19,433 bases of DNA from an uncultured bacterium (GTDB lineage: Bacteria; Actinomycetota; Coriobacteriia; Coriobacteriales; Coriobacteriaceae): the NCBI GenBank assembly GCA_905215815.1, contig CAJMRN010000034.1, positions 1 through 19,433 of the forward strand, written 5' to 3'. The translations under genes and the position numbers were made by a program. Each line of letters opens with the position of its first letter. Within the stretch, counting starts at the first letter, position 1. The notes beneath the pieces are model-generated. The model was not told the DNA's origin and did not search any database. It saw only the letters and a list, made by a program, of their open reading frames with translations. Shown piece after piece: positions 6,340 through 14,719 of this stretch.

Positions 6340-8097
6340 ATGAACGAGATCAAGTGCCCGCATTGTGGCGAAGTCTTTAAGGTCGATGCGTCTGGCTATG
6401 CGGATATCGTCAAGCAAGTACGCGATGCCGAGTTTTCGCGCGATCTGGATGAGCGTGTGAGGGCAGTCCAACGCGAGGGCGAGCAGGCGCTGGAGCTTGA
6501 GCGCTCGCGTTCGACGGCTGCCCTGCAGGAGGCGGAGTCTCAGCGCAATGCACAACTCGTTGAGCAGAAGAATGCCGCGGCTCGGGAGTTGGCACAAGAG
6601 GTCGCCAAGCGCGATGCCGAGCTTGTCGAGCTGCGCGCCAAGCTCGAGGGCGCTGCCGCAGAGCGCGAGAGCGCAAGCCAGCGTGCGGCGATTGAGGCCC
6701 GTGCCGATGCTCAGAAGGAGAATGCTGAGCTTCAGCGCGAGATCGACAATTTGCGTGCGCAGCTGGGGCGCAAAGATGACGAAGCCAAGCTTGCCGAGTC
6801 GGCGGCGCGCAACGCTGCTCAAAACGATTTAGCTGCACGTGATGCCCAGATTGCCGAGCTGCAGGCCAGGCTTGCCGCAGCGGACAAGGCTCAGGAGATG
6901 GCGCTTGCCGCTGCCGCGGCAGAGTCGCAGCGTGATCTCGATGCCGCTCGCAGCGAGGCCGAACGTGCACTTGCTGACTACCGCGCGACGGTACAGGAGA
7001 AGTTTTCCGCCGCAAAGGCACAATCTGAGCAAGAGGCCGAGGGTCTGCGTGCCCAGCTGCGCGAGCAGGAGCTGATGGCAAAAATGAACCTGTCGGAGGC
7101 AGTCGCCGCGGCGGAGCGAGAGCGCGACGAGGCACGTGCGAAACTGACGAGTGAGCTGGCAGTGCGCGATTCGCGCGAGGAACAGGCAAAGGCGGCACAC
7201 GAGCTCGAGCTTGCTCAAGCCAAGCGCGCGAGCGATGAGTTGATCCGCTACAAGGATGAAGAGATTGAGCGCCTTAAGGACATGAAGGTCCGCCTGTCCA
7301 CCAAGATGGTGGGCGAGTCGCTCGAGCAGCACTGCGAGACCGAGTTTAACCGTCTGCGCATGACGGCGTTTCCTAACGCGTACTTCGAGAAAGATAACGA
7401 TGCGTCCGAGGGTACCAAGGGCGACTTTATCTTCCGCGAGTGCGACGCGAGCGGCAACGAGATCATCTCGATCATGTTCGAGATGAAAAACGAGAACGAC
7501 GAGACCGCGACCAAGCACAAGAACGAGGACTTCTTTAAGAAGCTCGACCACGATCGCCGCCAGAAGGGCTGTGAGTATGCAGTGCTCTGCACCCTGCTGG
7601 AGCCCGAGAGCGAGCTCTATAACGCGGGAATCGTGGACGTGAGCTATCGCTACGAGAAGATGTACGTGATTCGCCCGCAGTTTTTCATTCCCATGATTAC
7701 GCTTCTTCGCAACGCCGCCATGGGTTCGCTGCGCTATAAGCAGGAGCTAGCGGAGTACAAACAGCAGAATATCGACGTCACGAACTTCGAAGCCAAGATG
7801 GAGAAGTTCAAGGACGGCTTCTCGCGCAACTACAACCTGGCGAGCAAGCAGTTCGAGTCGGCGATCAAGGAGATCGATGCCGCCATTAAGCAGCTCGAGA
7901 AGACCAAGGACGACCTGCGTCGCAGTACCGAGAATCTGCGTCTGGCCCACAACAAGGCCGATGAGCTTACCATTCGAAAGCTCACGTGGGGCAACAAGAC
8001 CATGAAGGCCGCCTTTGACGAGGCACGTGAGGCTGCGCCGGAGACAGGCGATGAACCAGCCGAGGCGGATTCGTATGAGGTCGAGGATGCCGAGTAA
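6340..8097 (+). CDS. DUF2130 (COG4487) coiled-coil protein with a nuclease-like core
   Basis: This 585-residue protein starts with a single CPHC knuckle (C6, C9). About 300 residues of Ala/Glu/Arg-rich heptad sequence (roughly 20-320) predicted as a long coiled coil follow, then the DUF2130 domain from about 323 (MVGESLEQHCETEFNRLR) to about 480, and a second helical region (490-560). Within DUF2130, D362 (KGDFIF), E381 and K383 (FEMKNEND) are arranged like a PD-(D/E)xK nuclease site, D-x18-E-x-K. No catalytic activity of the family is established to my knowledge. The acidic tail ends EVEDAE. GAGGAG lies 5 bases before the ATG. The gene is monocistronic, between a strong terminator upstream and a bidirectional one downstream. 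Confidence 0.88.
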   Translation: MNEIKCPHCGEVFKVDASGYADIVKQVRDAEFSRDLDERVRAVQREGEQALELERSRSTAALQEAESQRNAQLVEQKNAAARELAQEVAKRDAELVELRAKLEGAAAERESASQRAAIEARADAQKENAELQREIDNLRAQLGRKDDEAKLAESAARNAAQNDLAARDAQIAELQARLAAADKAQEMALAAAAAESQRDLDAARSEAERALADYRATVQEKFSAAKAQSEQEAEGLRAQLREQELMAKMNLSEAVAAAERERDEARAKLTSELAVRDSREEQAKAAHELELAQAKRASDELIRYKDEEIERLKDMKVRLSTKMVGESLEQHCETEFNRLRMTAFPNAYFEKDNDASEGTKGDFIFRECDASGNEIISIMFEMKNENDETATKHKNEDFFKKLDHDRRQKGCEYAVLCTLLEPESELYNAGIVDVSYRYEKMYVIRPQFFIPMITLLRNAAMGSLRYKQELAEYKQQNIDVTNFEAKMEKFKDGFSRNYNLASKQFESAIKEIDAAIKQLEKTKDDLRRSTENLRLAHNKADELTIRKLTWGNKTMKAAFDEAREAAPETGDEPAEADSYEVEDAE

Positions 8098-8116
8098 GGC
8101 ATAGCGGATAGTGCAA

Positions 8117-8154
8117 AAGCGGGACCGCTGGCGATATTGCCAGCGGCCCCGCTT
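8117..8154. terminator. Bidirectional terminator between the DUF2130 gene and the helicase gene
   Basis: A stem of 16 positions with one mismatch (8117-8132 with 8139-8154) and a 6-base loop, GATATT. AAAA at 8115-8118 gives a T run on the minus strand. On the plus strand the tail is the weaker GTTTCGTT. Confidence 0.8.
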
Positions 8155-8175
8155 GTTTCGTTCCAGTATGTTCGG

Positions 8176-10857
8176 CTAGTCCTCGAGCAGGTCCTCGATA
8201 AATCCGACGCGGTAGTTTTTGAAGATGACCTCGCCGCCATCCTGCGTGGCATCCAGGTCGACATCGCCCATGATGCCAAAGTCGTGGTCGCCATCCTCGT
8301 CGGCAAAAATCTGGTGCACGTGCCACACATGGTCGGTCTTCTCGTCGGACTCATCGATGGAAAACATCGCGGCGCTGCGGGCATCTCCGTCGGTGAGGAT
8401 TTCCTCGTGTTGCTCATGGTAGGCATCGAGCGCCTTTTGCCAGCGGATCTCGCTCATGCCCCAGTCGTCGTCGAGTTCGCCCAGGTCGCGAACGTGCTCG
8501 CGGGCGGCAAGGGTCACGCGGCGGAAGACCGCGTTGCGCACCAACAGCGTGCAGCCGCGGCGGTCCACCACGACCTCGTCGATGCCCTGCGGCGGCGCAG
8601 CATCGAGGGCTGCCGGGTTGCCGGCGTTCTCCCACTCATCCACCAGGCTCGAGTCCACCGAGCGCACCACAAAGCCCAGCCACGAGATAATGTCGCGCAG
8701 GCGCTCGTCGCGCTTCTCGATGGGCACGGTGCGGTCGAGTGAACGGTAGGCCTCGGCTAGGTAGCGCAGCAGAATGCCCTCGGAGCGGGCGATGCCGAGC
8801 TTTTGAATGTAGCCCTTAAAATCGCTCGTGCTTTCCAGCATATCGCGCAGAACGCTCTTGGGAGAGAGCTGATAGTCGTTGGCCCAGGGCACTTCCTGGC
8901 AGTACTTGTCAAAAGCGGCGTCGAGCAAATCCTCGAGCGGCTTTTCGTACGTGACGTCTTGAATGCGCTCCAAGCGCTCCTCATATTCGACGCCGTCAGC
9001 CTTCATTTCGGCCATCGCGCGGTCGCGCGCGGCGCGCTCCTGTGCGCGCAGCACCTGCTTGGGGTCCTCGAGCGTTGCCTCGACCATCGAGATCAGATCC
9101 ATGGTATAGGTCTCGCTCTCGGGATCGAGCAGCTCCAACGCGGCAAGCAAGAACGGCGAGAGCGGCTGATCGAGCGCGAAGTCCTCGGGCAGATCGACCG
9201 TCAGCGCATAGTCGATGTCCGGTGCGGCGTCAGCCGGGGCGTCGGGTGCGGGCGGCACCTCGGTGCGAACGACGACGCCGGAATCGATGAGCGTGGCGAA
9301 GATTTCGTCGGCGCGAACCTCGAGCTTGGCCTTTTCTTCGGGGGTCTGCAGGCTCGTCTCGATGAGGTCGTGTACGCGGGCGCGGGCATCGCCGCCCTGC
9401 TCGACCACGCTAATCACCATGGAGTGCGTGATGCGCAGGCGCGGCTTGAGCGTCTCGGGCTGCGTCTCGATCAGGCGCTCAAAGGTTTGCTTGTTCCAGG
9501 TGACAAAGCCCTCGGGGGCCTTTTTCTTTTTAATCTTACGGAGCTTTTTGGGGTCGTCGCCCGCTTTGGCCATAAGCTTGGCATTCTCGATCTCGTGCTC
9601 GGGTGCCTCGGCAATCACCATGCCCTCGGTATCAAAGCCCGAGCGGCCGGCGCGACCGGCAATCTGGTGGAACTCGCGGGCGCGCAGACGACGCATCTTG
9701 TAGCCATCGAACTTGGTGAGCGCGGTGAGCACCACGGTGTGGATGGGTACGTTGATGCCGACGCCGAGCGTATCGGTGCCGCAGATGACGGGCAGCAGGC
9801 CCTGCTGCGCCAAGCGCTCGACCAGCAGACGATAGCGCGGCAACATGCCAGCATGGTGCACGCCGACGCCGCATCCAAGCAGGCGCTTGAGAATCTTGCC
9901 AAAGGCCGTCGAGAAGCTCGTTCCCTTTGCCGCCTCCTTGATGGCCTCACGCTGCTCCTTGCTGGCGATGCCAAAATTGGCGAGCGACTGCGCCGTCGCA
10001 AGGGCGACATCCTGGCTAAAGTGCACGATATAGAGCGGGGCCTCGCCGCGGCGCATGGCGAGCTCGACCGTGCCCTCGAGGGAGGTCGTCACATAGTCGT
10101 AGCTCAGCGGAACAGGACGCGGGGCGTCGACAACCAAGTCGCAAGCAGCGCCGGTGTGCTCCTCGAGTGAGGCGGCGATGGCAGTGACATCGCCGAGCGT
10201 AGCGCTCATGAGCATGAATTGCGTGTGGGGCAGGGTGAGCAGCGGCACCTGCCAGGCCCAACCGCGGTCGGGGTCGGCAAAGTAGTGGAACTCGTCCATG
10301 GCCACGCAGCCCACGTCGGCATCTTCGCCCTCGCGCAGTGCGTCGTTGGCAAGGATCTCTGCCGTGCAGCAGATGACGGGCGCCTTGGTGTTGATATGCG
10401 TGTCGCCGGTGATCATACCGACGTTATCGCGGCCGAGCACCTGCACCAGGTCGAAAAACTTCTCGCTGACCAGAGCCTTGATAGGAGCCGTGTAGTAGCA
10501 GCGCTTGCCCTGTGCCATGCCCATAAAGAGCATGCCCAGCGCGACAAGCGACTTGCCCGATCCGGTCGGTGTGCCTAAGATGACGTGATCGCCGGCAGCC
10601 AGGTCCATGAGGGCTTCTTCTTGGTGATCCCACAGCTCAATGCCGCGGCTGCTCGTCCATTCAAAGAAGCGTTCGAAGGCCTGATCGGGCGTGAGCCATG
10701 GTTCGGGCTCGCTGCCGTCCTCGGGCTCCCACCAGGTGGGGGAGAGTGCACCGAGTGAGCCGAATTCGGCTTCGGTTCCCGTGCCGCCCGAGAACGAGCT
10801 GGCGGCGCCGGCACCGGAAACGGTGCTGGCGGAAGTATCTGTCGTGGTCTGTGCCAT
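8176..10857 (-). CDS. Ski2-like DEAD/DEAH-box helicase with C-terminal DUF3516 region
   Basis: This 893-residue ATP-dependent helicase has Walker A GTPTGSGKS (95-103), DEFH (188-191), SAT (218-220), and motif VI QIAGRAGR near residue 400. The DEVH-like box and the arrangement match the Ski2/Mtr4-like branch that unwinds RNA. The C-terminal half (about 450-893) lacks helicase motifs and corresponds to the DUF3516 region found with this helicase in Actinomycetota; a KKIRKIKKKK-like basic patch lies near 440. The first 40 residues are Ser/Gly/Thr/Ala-rich and probably disordered. The start at 10857 has only a weak purine-rich ribosome site (GAGAGAAAG). It follows trmB by 98 bases on the same strand, possibly in one transcript. 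A role in RNA or ribosome metabolism is plausible but not shown. Confidence 0.92.
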   Translation of the reverse strand: MAQTTTDTSASTVSGAGAASSFSGGTGTEAEFGSLGALSPTWWEPEDGSEPEPWLTPDQAFERFFEWTSSRGIELWDHQEEALMDLAAGDHVILGTPTGSGKSLVALGMLFMGMAQGKRCYYTAPIKALVSEKFFDLVQVLGRDNVGMITGDTHINTKAPVICCTAEILANDALREGEDADVGCVAMDEFHYFADPDRGWAWQVPLLTLPHTQFMLMSATLGDVTAIAASLEEHTGAACDLVVDAPRPVPLSYDYVTTSLEGTVELAMRRGEAPLYIVHFSQDVALATAQSLANFGIASKEQREAIKEAAKGTSFSTAFGKILKRLLGCGVGVHHAGMLPRYRLLVERLAQQGLLPVICGTDTLGVGINVPIHTVVLTALTKFDGYKMRRLRAREFHQIAGRAGRSGFDTEGMVIAEAPEHEIENAKLMAKAGDDPKKLRKIKKKKAPEGFVTWNKQTFERLIETQPETLKPRLRITHSMVISVVEQGGDARARVHDLIETSLQTPEEKAKLEVRADEIFATLIDSGVVVRTEVPPAPDAPADAAPDIDYALTVDLPEDFALDQPLSPFLLAALELLDPESETYTMDLISMVEATLEDPKQVLRAQERAARDRAMAEMKADGVEYEERLERIQDVTYEKPLEDLLDAAFDKYCQEVPWANDYQLSPKSVLRDMLESTSDFKGYIQKLGIARSEGILLRYLAEAYRSLDRTVPIEKRDERLRDIISWLGFVVRSVDSSLVDEWENAGNPAALDAAPPQGIDEVVVDRRGCTLLVRNAVFRRVTLAAREHVRDLGELDDDWGMSEIRWQKALDAYHEQHEEILTDGDARSAAMFSIDESDEKTDHVWHVHQIFADEDGDHDFGIMGDVDLDATQDGGEVIFKNYRVGFIEDLLED

Positions 10858-10955
10858 GTGGTTGCTTTCTCTCGCGATTGTCCGCCAACTATTATGGCGT
10901 AGCGTCGGCGTGGGGCGCCAGCGCGCGAGAAAATGCAGGAAATGGGCGCGCGGTG

Positions 10956-11795
10956 CTAGCGTTCCTGAGGCAGGCGCTTCTTGCCTTTGCGGGCACGGTT
11001 TCTAAAGTTCTCGACGGCCTCTTCCATGCCCAGAGGTACATAGGTGAGCTCATCGAGGTTATCGGGCAGGTAGCAGGCAAGGCTCTGCTCCTGCACGCGG
11101 CCCGCTGTGAGCTGTTCGTCGGTTGGCTTTGCGCCGGGTGTGGCGCAAATGCCATAGACGGCGGCGCCCATCTCGCGCGTGCGGCGCTCATATTCGGTCT
11201 CGGGATGCTCGGGATGGTCGCGGCGTACGTCGTCACTTACCCAAAGCGTGTCGTAGCCTGCCGCGGCAAACTGCCCCAGGGCGTAGTCGCGCAATGGCTT
11301 GCTGTCGGTTCGCAGCGTGACGGTGGCGCCGGCTGCAAGGAGCGGACGGTAGAGCATCAAATGGTCGACATGGACGAGTCGTTTTTTGGCGTACTTGGCC
11401 TTGGGCTGCGGCGTGGGAAAGTTGATGGTGATGGCATCCAGCTCGCCTGCGGCGAATAGCTGCGGCAGCGATGCGGCGCCTCGGGGCAGGACAAGTGCGT
11501 TGGGCAACTCCTGCTCGCAGATTTTCTGCGCGGCATAGGCAATGCAGATGGGCTCCTGGTCCATACCGATAAAGAGGGTGTTTGGCTCGTGGGCTGCGCG
11601 CTCTACAAGGTACGTTCCCTTGCCGCAGCCAAGGTCCAGGTGAAGGTGTTCAAAGGGCTTGCTGCCAACTGGCGCACAGGCCTTGCGCCAATCTCCGGCA
11701 TAGGCCTCGGGGTTCGTCTCAATCGCATCGGCGTAGCGCTCCAGGCGCTCCTCGAGCACAAAGTTCTTAGGCGTGCGAACGTGGACGGCTCCCAT
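10956..11795 (-). CDS. trmB: TrmB-like tRNA (guanine-N7)-methyltransferase with altered catalytic loop
   Basis: TrmB methylates G46 of tRNA in the cytoplasm using S-adenosylmethionine. The 279-residue protein has the SAM-binding LDLGCGKG (53-60), FIGMDQE (75-81), and the late TEYERR block (200-205) equivalent to the T217/E220 region of the E. coli enzyme. The central family motif, normally F-P-D-P-W-x-K, reads NFPTPQPK (125-132): the conserved Asp and Trp are replaced by Thr and Gln, while the following KKRL (137-140) remains. About 60 residues beyond residue 220 extend past the usual end and are basic at the tip. AGGAG lies 4 bases before the ATG. Activity on G46 is therefore likely but not assured; another substrate is possible. 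Confidence 0.82.
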   Translation of the reverse strand: MGAVHVRTPKNFVLEERLERYADAIETNPEAYAGDWRKACAPVGSKPFEHLHLDLGCGKGTYLVERAAHEPNTLFIGMDQEPICIAYAAQKICEQELPNALVLPRGAASLPQLFAAGELDAITINFPTPQPKAKYAKKRLVHVDHLMLYRPLLAAGATVTLRTDSKPLRDYALGQFAAAGYDTLWVSDDVRRDHPEHPETEYERRTREMGAAVYGICATPGAKPTDEQLTAGRVQEQSLACYLPDNLDELTYVPLGMEEAVENFRNRARKGKKRLPQER

Positions 11796-11817
11796 GAGGC
11801 TCCTTGGTCATAAGTAT

Positions 11818-11844
11818 GGAACGCATGGCTGCGCGTTCCGTCAA
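11818..11844 (-). promoter_or_regulatory. Inverted repeat overlapping a TTGACG -35 upstream of trmB
   Basis: GGAACGC (11818-11824) and GCGTTCC (11833-11839) form a perfect 7-base inverted repeat around 8 bases. On the minus strand TTGACG (11839-11844) abuts its start. No good -10 stands at exactly 17 bases; CATACT/TACTTA-like sequences are slightly further on. It could be an operator or a hairpin in the leader. Confidence 0.35.
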
Positions 11845-11851
11845 TGGGTTG

Positions 11852-11877
11852 AAAAAAGGGCGGGCATAGTTTGCCCG
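11852..11877 (-). terminator. Intrinsic terminator of the Trm9-like methyltransferase gene
   Basis: On the minus strand CGGGCA-AACTA-TGCCCG (11861-11877) is followed by CCC and six T (complement of 11852-11857). It lies 38 bases past the stop codon at 11915, so trmB downstream needs its own promoter. Confidence 0.8.
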
Positions 11878-11914
11878 AAAGATGCGGTGCAGCTCGACGG
11901 CGAGTCGTCGGTGC

Positions 11915-12787
11915 CTACAGGCGCTTGAGAATCACATAACGGTTGAGCTCGCCGCTGCGACCGTCGGCATGGAAGCGCTCAAGCTCGCGCACGGGGACCT
12001 CGCCGCTCTTGTAGAACGTACGGACGCCGCGCACCAGGTCGGTGATCTGCTGATCGTCAAAGTGATGGCAATAGCGGTAGGCGTGGCGGTCGTTTTGCCA
12101 GCCAATGAGGTGGTCGCCGGCTTCAAACTGCGCGGAATCGTAACCTTCAAACGGCGGGGTGAGCTCGGCACGGGCCTCGGCACGAACGGCCTTGCGCGCC
12201 ATGCGCTCGTCGTTCATAAACTCCCAAAAGCTAATGGCGATGATGCCGCCCGGGCGCGTCTGGCGCACCAGGGCGTCGAGCACGCGCACGCGGTATTCAC
12301 ACGACGGCACGTGGTGCATAAAGCCAAAGCAGACCGAGATGTCGGCGAGCGGTGCGTCGAAAAGTACGTCGGGCGTCTCGGCGGGGTTGAGCTTCATGAG
12401 GGCATCGAGCACGTCGAGTTCCTGGAAGTGCAGGTTGGGAATGCGCAGGGCGTGACCACGCGCATCGATGGCCAGGTCTTGGCACGAGTCGACGCCATAG
12501 AACTCAAACGGGCAGCTGGCGTCTGCCGAGGGGTTTGCGCCATCGACGCCCTTGGCGGCAAGTGCGCCGCCGGCGGCAAAGTTCTCGAATCGCATATTGC
12601 CGCAGGCAAGATCGAAGACGCGGACGGGATGCTCGATGGTGGCGACGTCGAGCTGTTCGAGTGCGATGTCCATGGTGCGGACCCAGCCCGGCCACGGGGC
12701 CTGGCGCGTATCGGAGAAGGAGGCGGAGTGCTCGCGATAGAACGTGTTGTTGAGCTGGATGAGCGATGAGGCGAAATCGCGGTTCAC
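11915..12787 (-). CDS. Class I SAM-dependent methyltransferase resembling Trm9/ALKBH8
   Basis: This 290-residue protein has a Rossmann methyltransferase core with motif I DLACGN (59-64). Its N-terminus (NTFYREHSASFSDTRQAPWP, 14-33) closely follows the Trm9 pattern 'Y..IA.HFS.TR..PWP'. The core has a FGFMHH block followed by RV-x-V and RPGG, as in Trm9. The C-terminus, with AYRYCHHF and NRYVILKRL, mirrors the end of Trm9, which completes mcm5U34 in eukaryotic tRNA. The comparison is from memory, not alignment. I chose the GTG at 12787, with GGAGGGAG upstream and 9 bases between; an in-frame ATG at 12835 overlaps the candidate -10, and the open frame runs on to 13408 only by chance. Substrate is unproven. 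A candidate Elp3 is encoded 2 kb away. Confidence 0.78.
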   Translation of the reverse strand: MNRDFASSLIQLNNTFYREHSASFSDTRQAPWPGWVRTMDIALEQLDVATIEHPVRVFDLACGNMRFENFAAGGALAAKGVDGANPSADASCPFEFYGVDSCQDLAIDARGHALRIPNLHFQELDVLDALMKLNPAETPDVLFDAPLADISVCFGFMHHVPSCEYRVRVLDALVRQTRPGGIIAISFWEFMNDERMARKAVRAEARAELTPPFEGYDSAQFEAGDHLIGWQNDRHAYRYCHHFDDQQITDLVRGVRTFYKSGEVPVRELERFHADGRSGELNRYVILKRL

Positions 12788-12833
12788 GGCGCGGGACTCC
12801 CTCCGTTGGCGGTGCGGAATAAACGGTACGACC

Positions 12834-12863
12834 ATACTACCGTTAACGCCGCAACGGGGACAA
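12834..12863 (-). promoter_or_regulatory. Candidate promoter of the Trm9-like methyltransferase gene
   Basis: On the minus strand TTGTCC (12858-12863) and TAGTAT (12834-12839) are separated by 18 bases. A start near 12827 gives a leader of about 40 bases containing GGAGGGAG before the GTG. This position excludes the upstream ATG at 12835 as the start codon. Confidence 0.5.
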
Positions 12864-12919
12864 CCGGGCTGCGGGTCATTGCTTGGTTTGGACACATTTT
12901 CGCAGCTCATGCGCGCCCG

Positions 12920-12932
12920 CAACCGCCGGTTG
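12920..12932. promoter_or_regulatory. Palindrome CAACCG-C-CGGTTG, candidate operator for the XRE regulator
   Basis: A perfect 6-base-arm palindrome with a single central base in the 267-base divergent region between the methyltransferase and the XRE gene. It overlaps a TTGTCA hexamer (12930-12935), though no -10 follows at a standard distance. A related half-site, ACAACCGG, occurs at 12860-12867 within the methyltransferase -35. Autoregulation is a guess. The rest of the gap (12788-13054) shows no gene; TTTTTG (12962-12967) with TTAACT (12985-12990) is a weak promoter candidate for the XRE gene. Confidence 0.35.
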
Positions 12933-13054
12933 TCAAAAATCTCACTAGAATAGGTGGCATGTTTTTGGCGGTGGCGGATAGATTTTAACTGTGCAAGGCG
13001 CCTTAAGAACAAAAGCGGTCCGGCGGCACGGCTGGCAAAAGCATAGGAGGAACC

Positions 13055-13777
13055 ATGAATGTAGAAACTGCGCAGCGGCTCGCCGACCTTCGCCGCAGCA
13101 AAGGCTTTAGCCAAGAAGGGCTGGCGCGAAAGCTGGGGCTGTCGCGCCAGGCGGTCAGCAAATGGGAGCGCGCGGAGAGCTCGCCCGATACCGAGAACCT
13201 GATCTCGCTCGCCAAGCTTTATGGCGTGAGTCTGGACGAGCTGCTCAATCCGAGCGACGAGATCGAGGACGATATCGAGTTTGAGAACGAGGACCGCGCC
13301 CGTCAGCGCGAGGCCGAGGCGGCAGAGCGTGCTCGCACCCATGAGGCGGCGGCACGCGCTACCGAGGCGGCAACGCAGGCGAGTGATGCTGCGGCCAAGG
13401 CGGCGCAAGCGGCAAGCTGGAGTGCGCAGGCCGCCAATGCCGCTACGGCGCAGGCGACGAGTGGCACTGCGGTTGGCTCGACTCCGGTGAAGGGCCCGTT
13501 CCAGTCGTTCCCGTATTGGGCCGTGTGTTGGCTACTGTTCTTTTTACTGATGTTCCTGGTTGGTGCCAGCCCCTTTCCCGCACTGATCTTCTTTACGATT
13601 CCTATCTATCACTGGGTGGCACGTGCGCTTGATGGCGATTGGGCACGCGGTGATATTCAGGTTGGTTCGGCGTCGGTGGCGGTCAAGGCCCAGGGGAAGG
13701 ATGCTTCTGCGGAACCTGATGCTGACGTGGCTACCGCGGCCACCGCTGAGCCATGTGCCAAAGAGGGTGACGAATGA
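13055..13777 (+). CDS. XRE-family transcriptional regulator with membrane segments
   Basis: The 240-residue protein begins with a helix-turn-helix of the Cro/CI type (about 5-62; FSQEGLARKLGLSRQAVSKWE is the recognition region). An acidic hinge (66-80) follows, then an Ala/Glu/Arg-rich helical stretch (82-135), two hydrophobic segments (about 154-170 and 174-190) and an Ala-rich hydrophilic tail. It would bind DNA while tethered to the membrane and may sense envelope stress, as inferred from this layout and its partner. AGGAGG lies 5 bases before the ATG. The stop codon overlaps the start of the next gene (ATGA), so the two proteins are translationally coupled and likely work together. The Ala-rich segment may be recent low-complexity expansion. 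Confidence 0.86.
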   Translation: MNVETAQRLADLRRSKGFSQEGLARKLGLSRQAVSKWERAESSPDTENLISLAKLYGVSLDELLNPSDEIEDDIEFENEDRARQREAEAAERARTHEAAARATEAATQASDAAAKAAQAASWSAQAANAATAQATSGTAVGSTPVKGPFQSFPYWAVCWLLFFLLMFLVGASPFPALIFFTIPIYHWVARALDGDWARGDIQVGSASVAVKAQGKDASAEPDADVATAATAEPCAKEGDE

Positions 13778-14673
13778 TGAAGCTTTCGCATGAATCCAAG
13801 CTACGCCTGGGCGTCGGCATCGGAGCGTTTGTGCTCATTGTTGGGCTTGTCTTTGGCGTTTCGCGGCTATTGGCTCACTCCGATATGGTGCGTACGACCG
13901 GTATTCTATCTGGCAATTTGTCTGATTTTGACGATATGTTTGACGACGATGATCTCTTGGATAGCGGTAACTATTCCGCTCGGCCTCAGCAGCTTTCGAG
14001 CACGACTTTTGATGCCGATGAGTTCCGCTACCTCGATTTCGATATCAATGCGGCTTCGGTGGACGTCAAGGTTGTTGATGGCAACAAGGCTCGCGTTATC
14101 GAGCGGGGGCGCGTTGCCGAGGGTATGGATGCCTCCAAGGCCGCGACGCAAAACATCGCATCCGTCGAGGACTCGACGCTCAAGGTTTCCCAGTTTGGAA
14201 GTGACGACGGTAAGGCAATCGATCGCTCAGTTACGGTCGAGCTGCCGCGCCGTGTTGCCGAACATCTGAAGGGAGTCAACGCGCACGTGGGCTCGGGTGA
14301 TCTGCAGATTGCCGGTGTCATCTGTGATGGTTTCGACCTTTTCCTGGGTGCGGGAGATGTAGAGTTTACGGGCAGCGTGACTGATGCGCTCAGCGCTGAG
14401 GTCGGTTCGGGCGATGTGACGTTCGAGTTTTACCAGGCCCCCACGAAGTCGATGGACGTGAGTGTGGGCTCGGGCGATGTGGAGATGACGGTTCCGAACT
14501 CGACGGGCTTTAAGGCGAGCCTCACCTTGGGCAGCGGCGACTTCGAGAGCGATTTCCTTCCGCTTGGCTACGACGGCGAGACCATTTTGAATCTTGAATT
14601 CGATAACGGTGACAAGTCTGCCACGTATCGTTTTGAAGTCGATTCGGGTGACATGTCGTTTGATTCAGAGTGA
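13774..14673 (+). CDS. Membrane-anchored DUF4097-like repeat protein
   Basis: The 299-residue protein has one N-terminal membrane helix (about 12-32) after a short basic stretch, an acidic linker with DFDDMFDDDD (51-60), and an extracytoplasmic beta-rich domain from about 78. That domain contains a repeated V/L-G-S/A-G-D turn at 173-176, 192-195, 211-214, 232-235 and 253-256, plus SGD at 291-293, spaced 19-21 residues apart. This is typical of a DUF4097 (adhesin-like) beta solenoid. It has two possible ATG codons (13774, 13777) behind GAGGGTGA; I give the first, which overlaps the XRE stop. DUF4097 proteins often sit with membrane-tethered regulators, suggesting a sensor or anti-regulator role for this one. 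A terminator follows. Confidence 0.85.
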   Translation: MMKLSHESKLRLGVGIGAFVLIVGLVFGVSRLLAHSDMVRTTGILSGNLSDFDDMFDDDDLLDSGNYSARPQQLSSTTFDADEFRYLDFDINAASVDVKVVDGNKARVIERGRVAEGMDASKAATQNIASVEDSTLKVSQFGSDDGKAIDRSVTVELPRRVAEHLKGVNAHVGSGDLQIAGVICDGFDLFLGAGDVEFTGSVTDALSAEVGSGDVTFEFYQAPTKSMDVSVGSGDVEMTVPNSTGFKASLTLGSGDFESDFLPLGYDGETILNLEFDNGDKSATYRFEVDSGDMSFDSE

Positions 14674-14719
14674 CGGGTGGTTATCGAAGACTTATAAACC
14701 ATAGACGCGCTGTTTGATG

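Noticed and set aside
8803..10170. A 455-codon frame antisense to the DUF3516 helicase
   Set aside because: Open antisense frames are common in GC-rich coding DNA. The translation has no domain, while the opposite strand encodes complete helicase motifs.
10896..10955. GCGCGC-flanked inverted repeat between trmB and the helicase as a terminator
   Set aside because: The arms are self-complementary GC repeats and no T run follows on the minus strand, so nothing supports termination.
12788..13408. N-terminal extension of the Trm9-like methyltransferase frame by 207 codons
   Set aside because: It runs through the divergent promoter region and antisense to the XRE gene; a GTG at 12787 with a strong ribosome site fits the family start.
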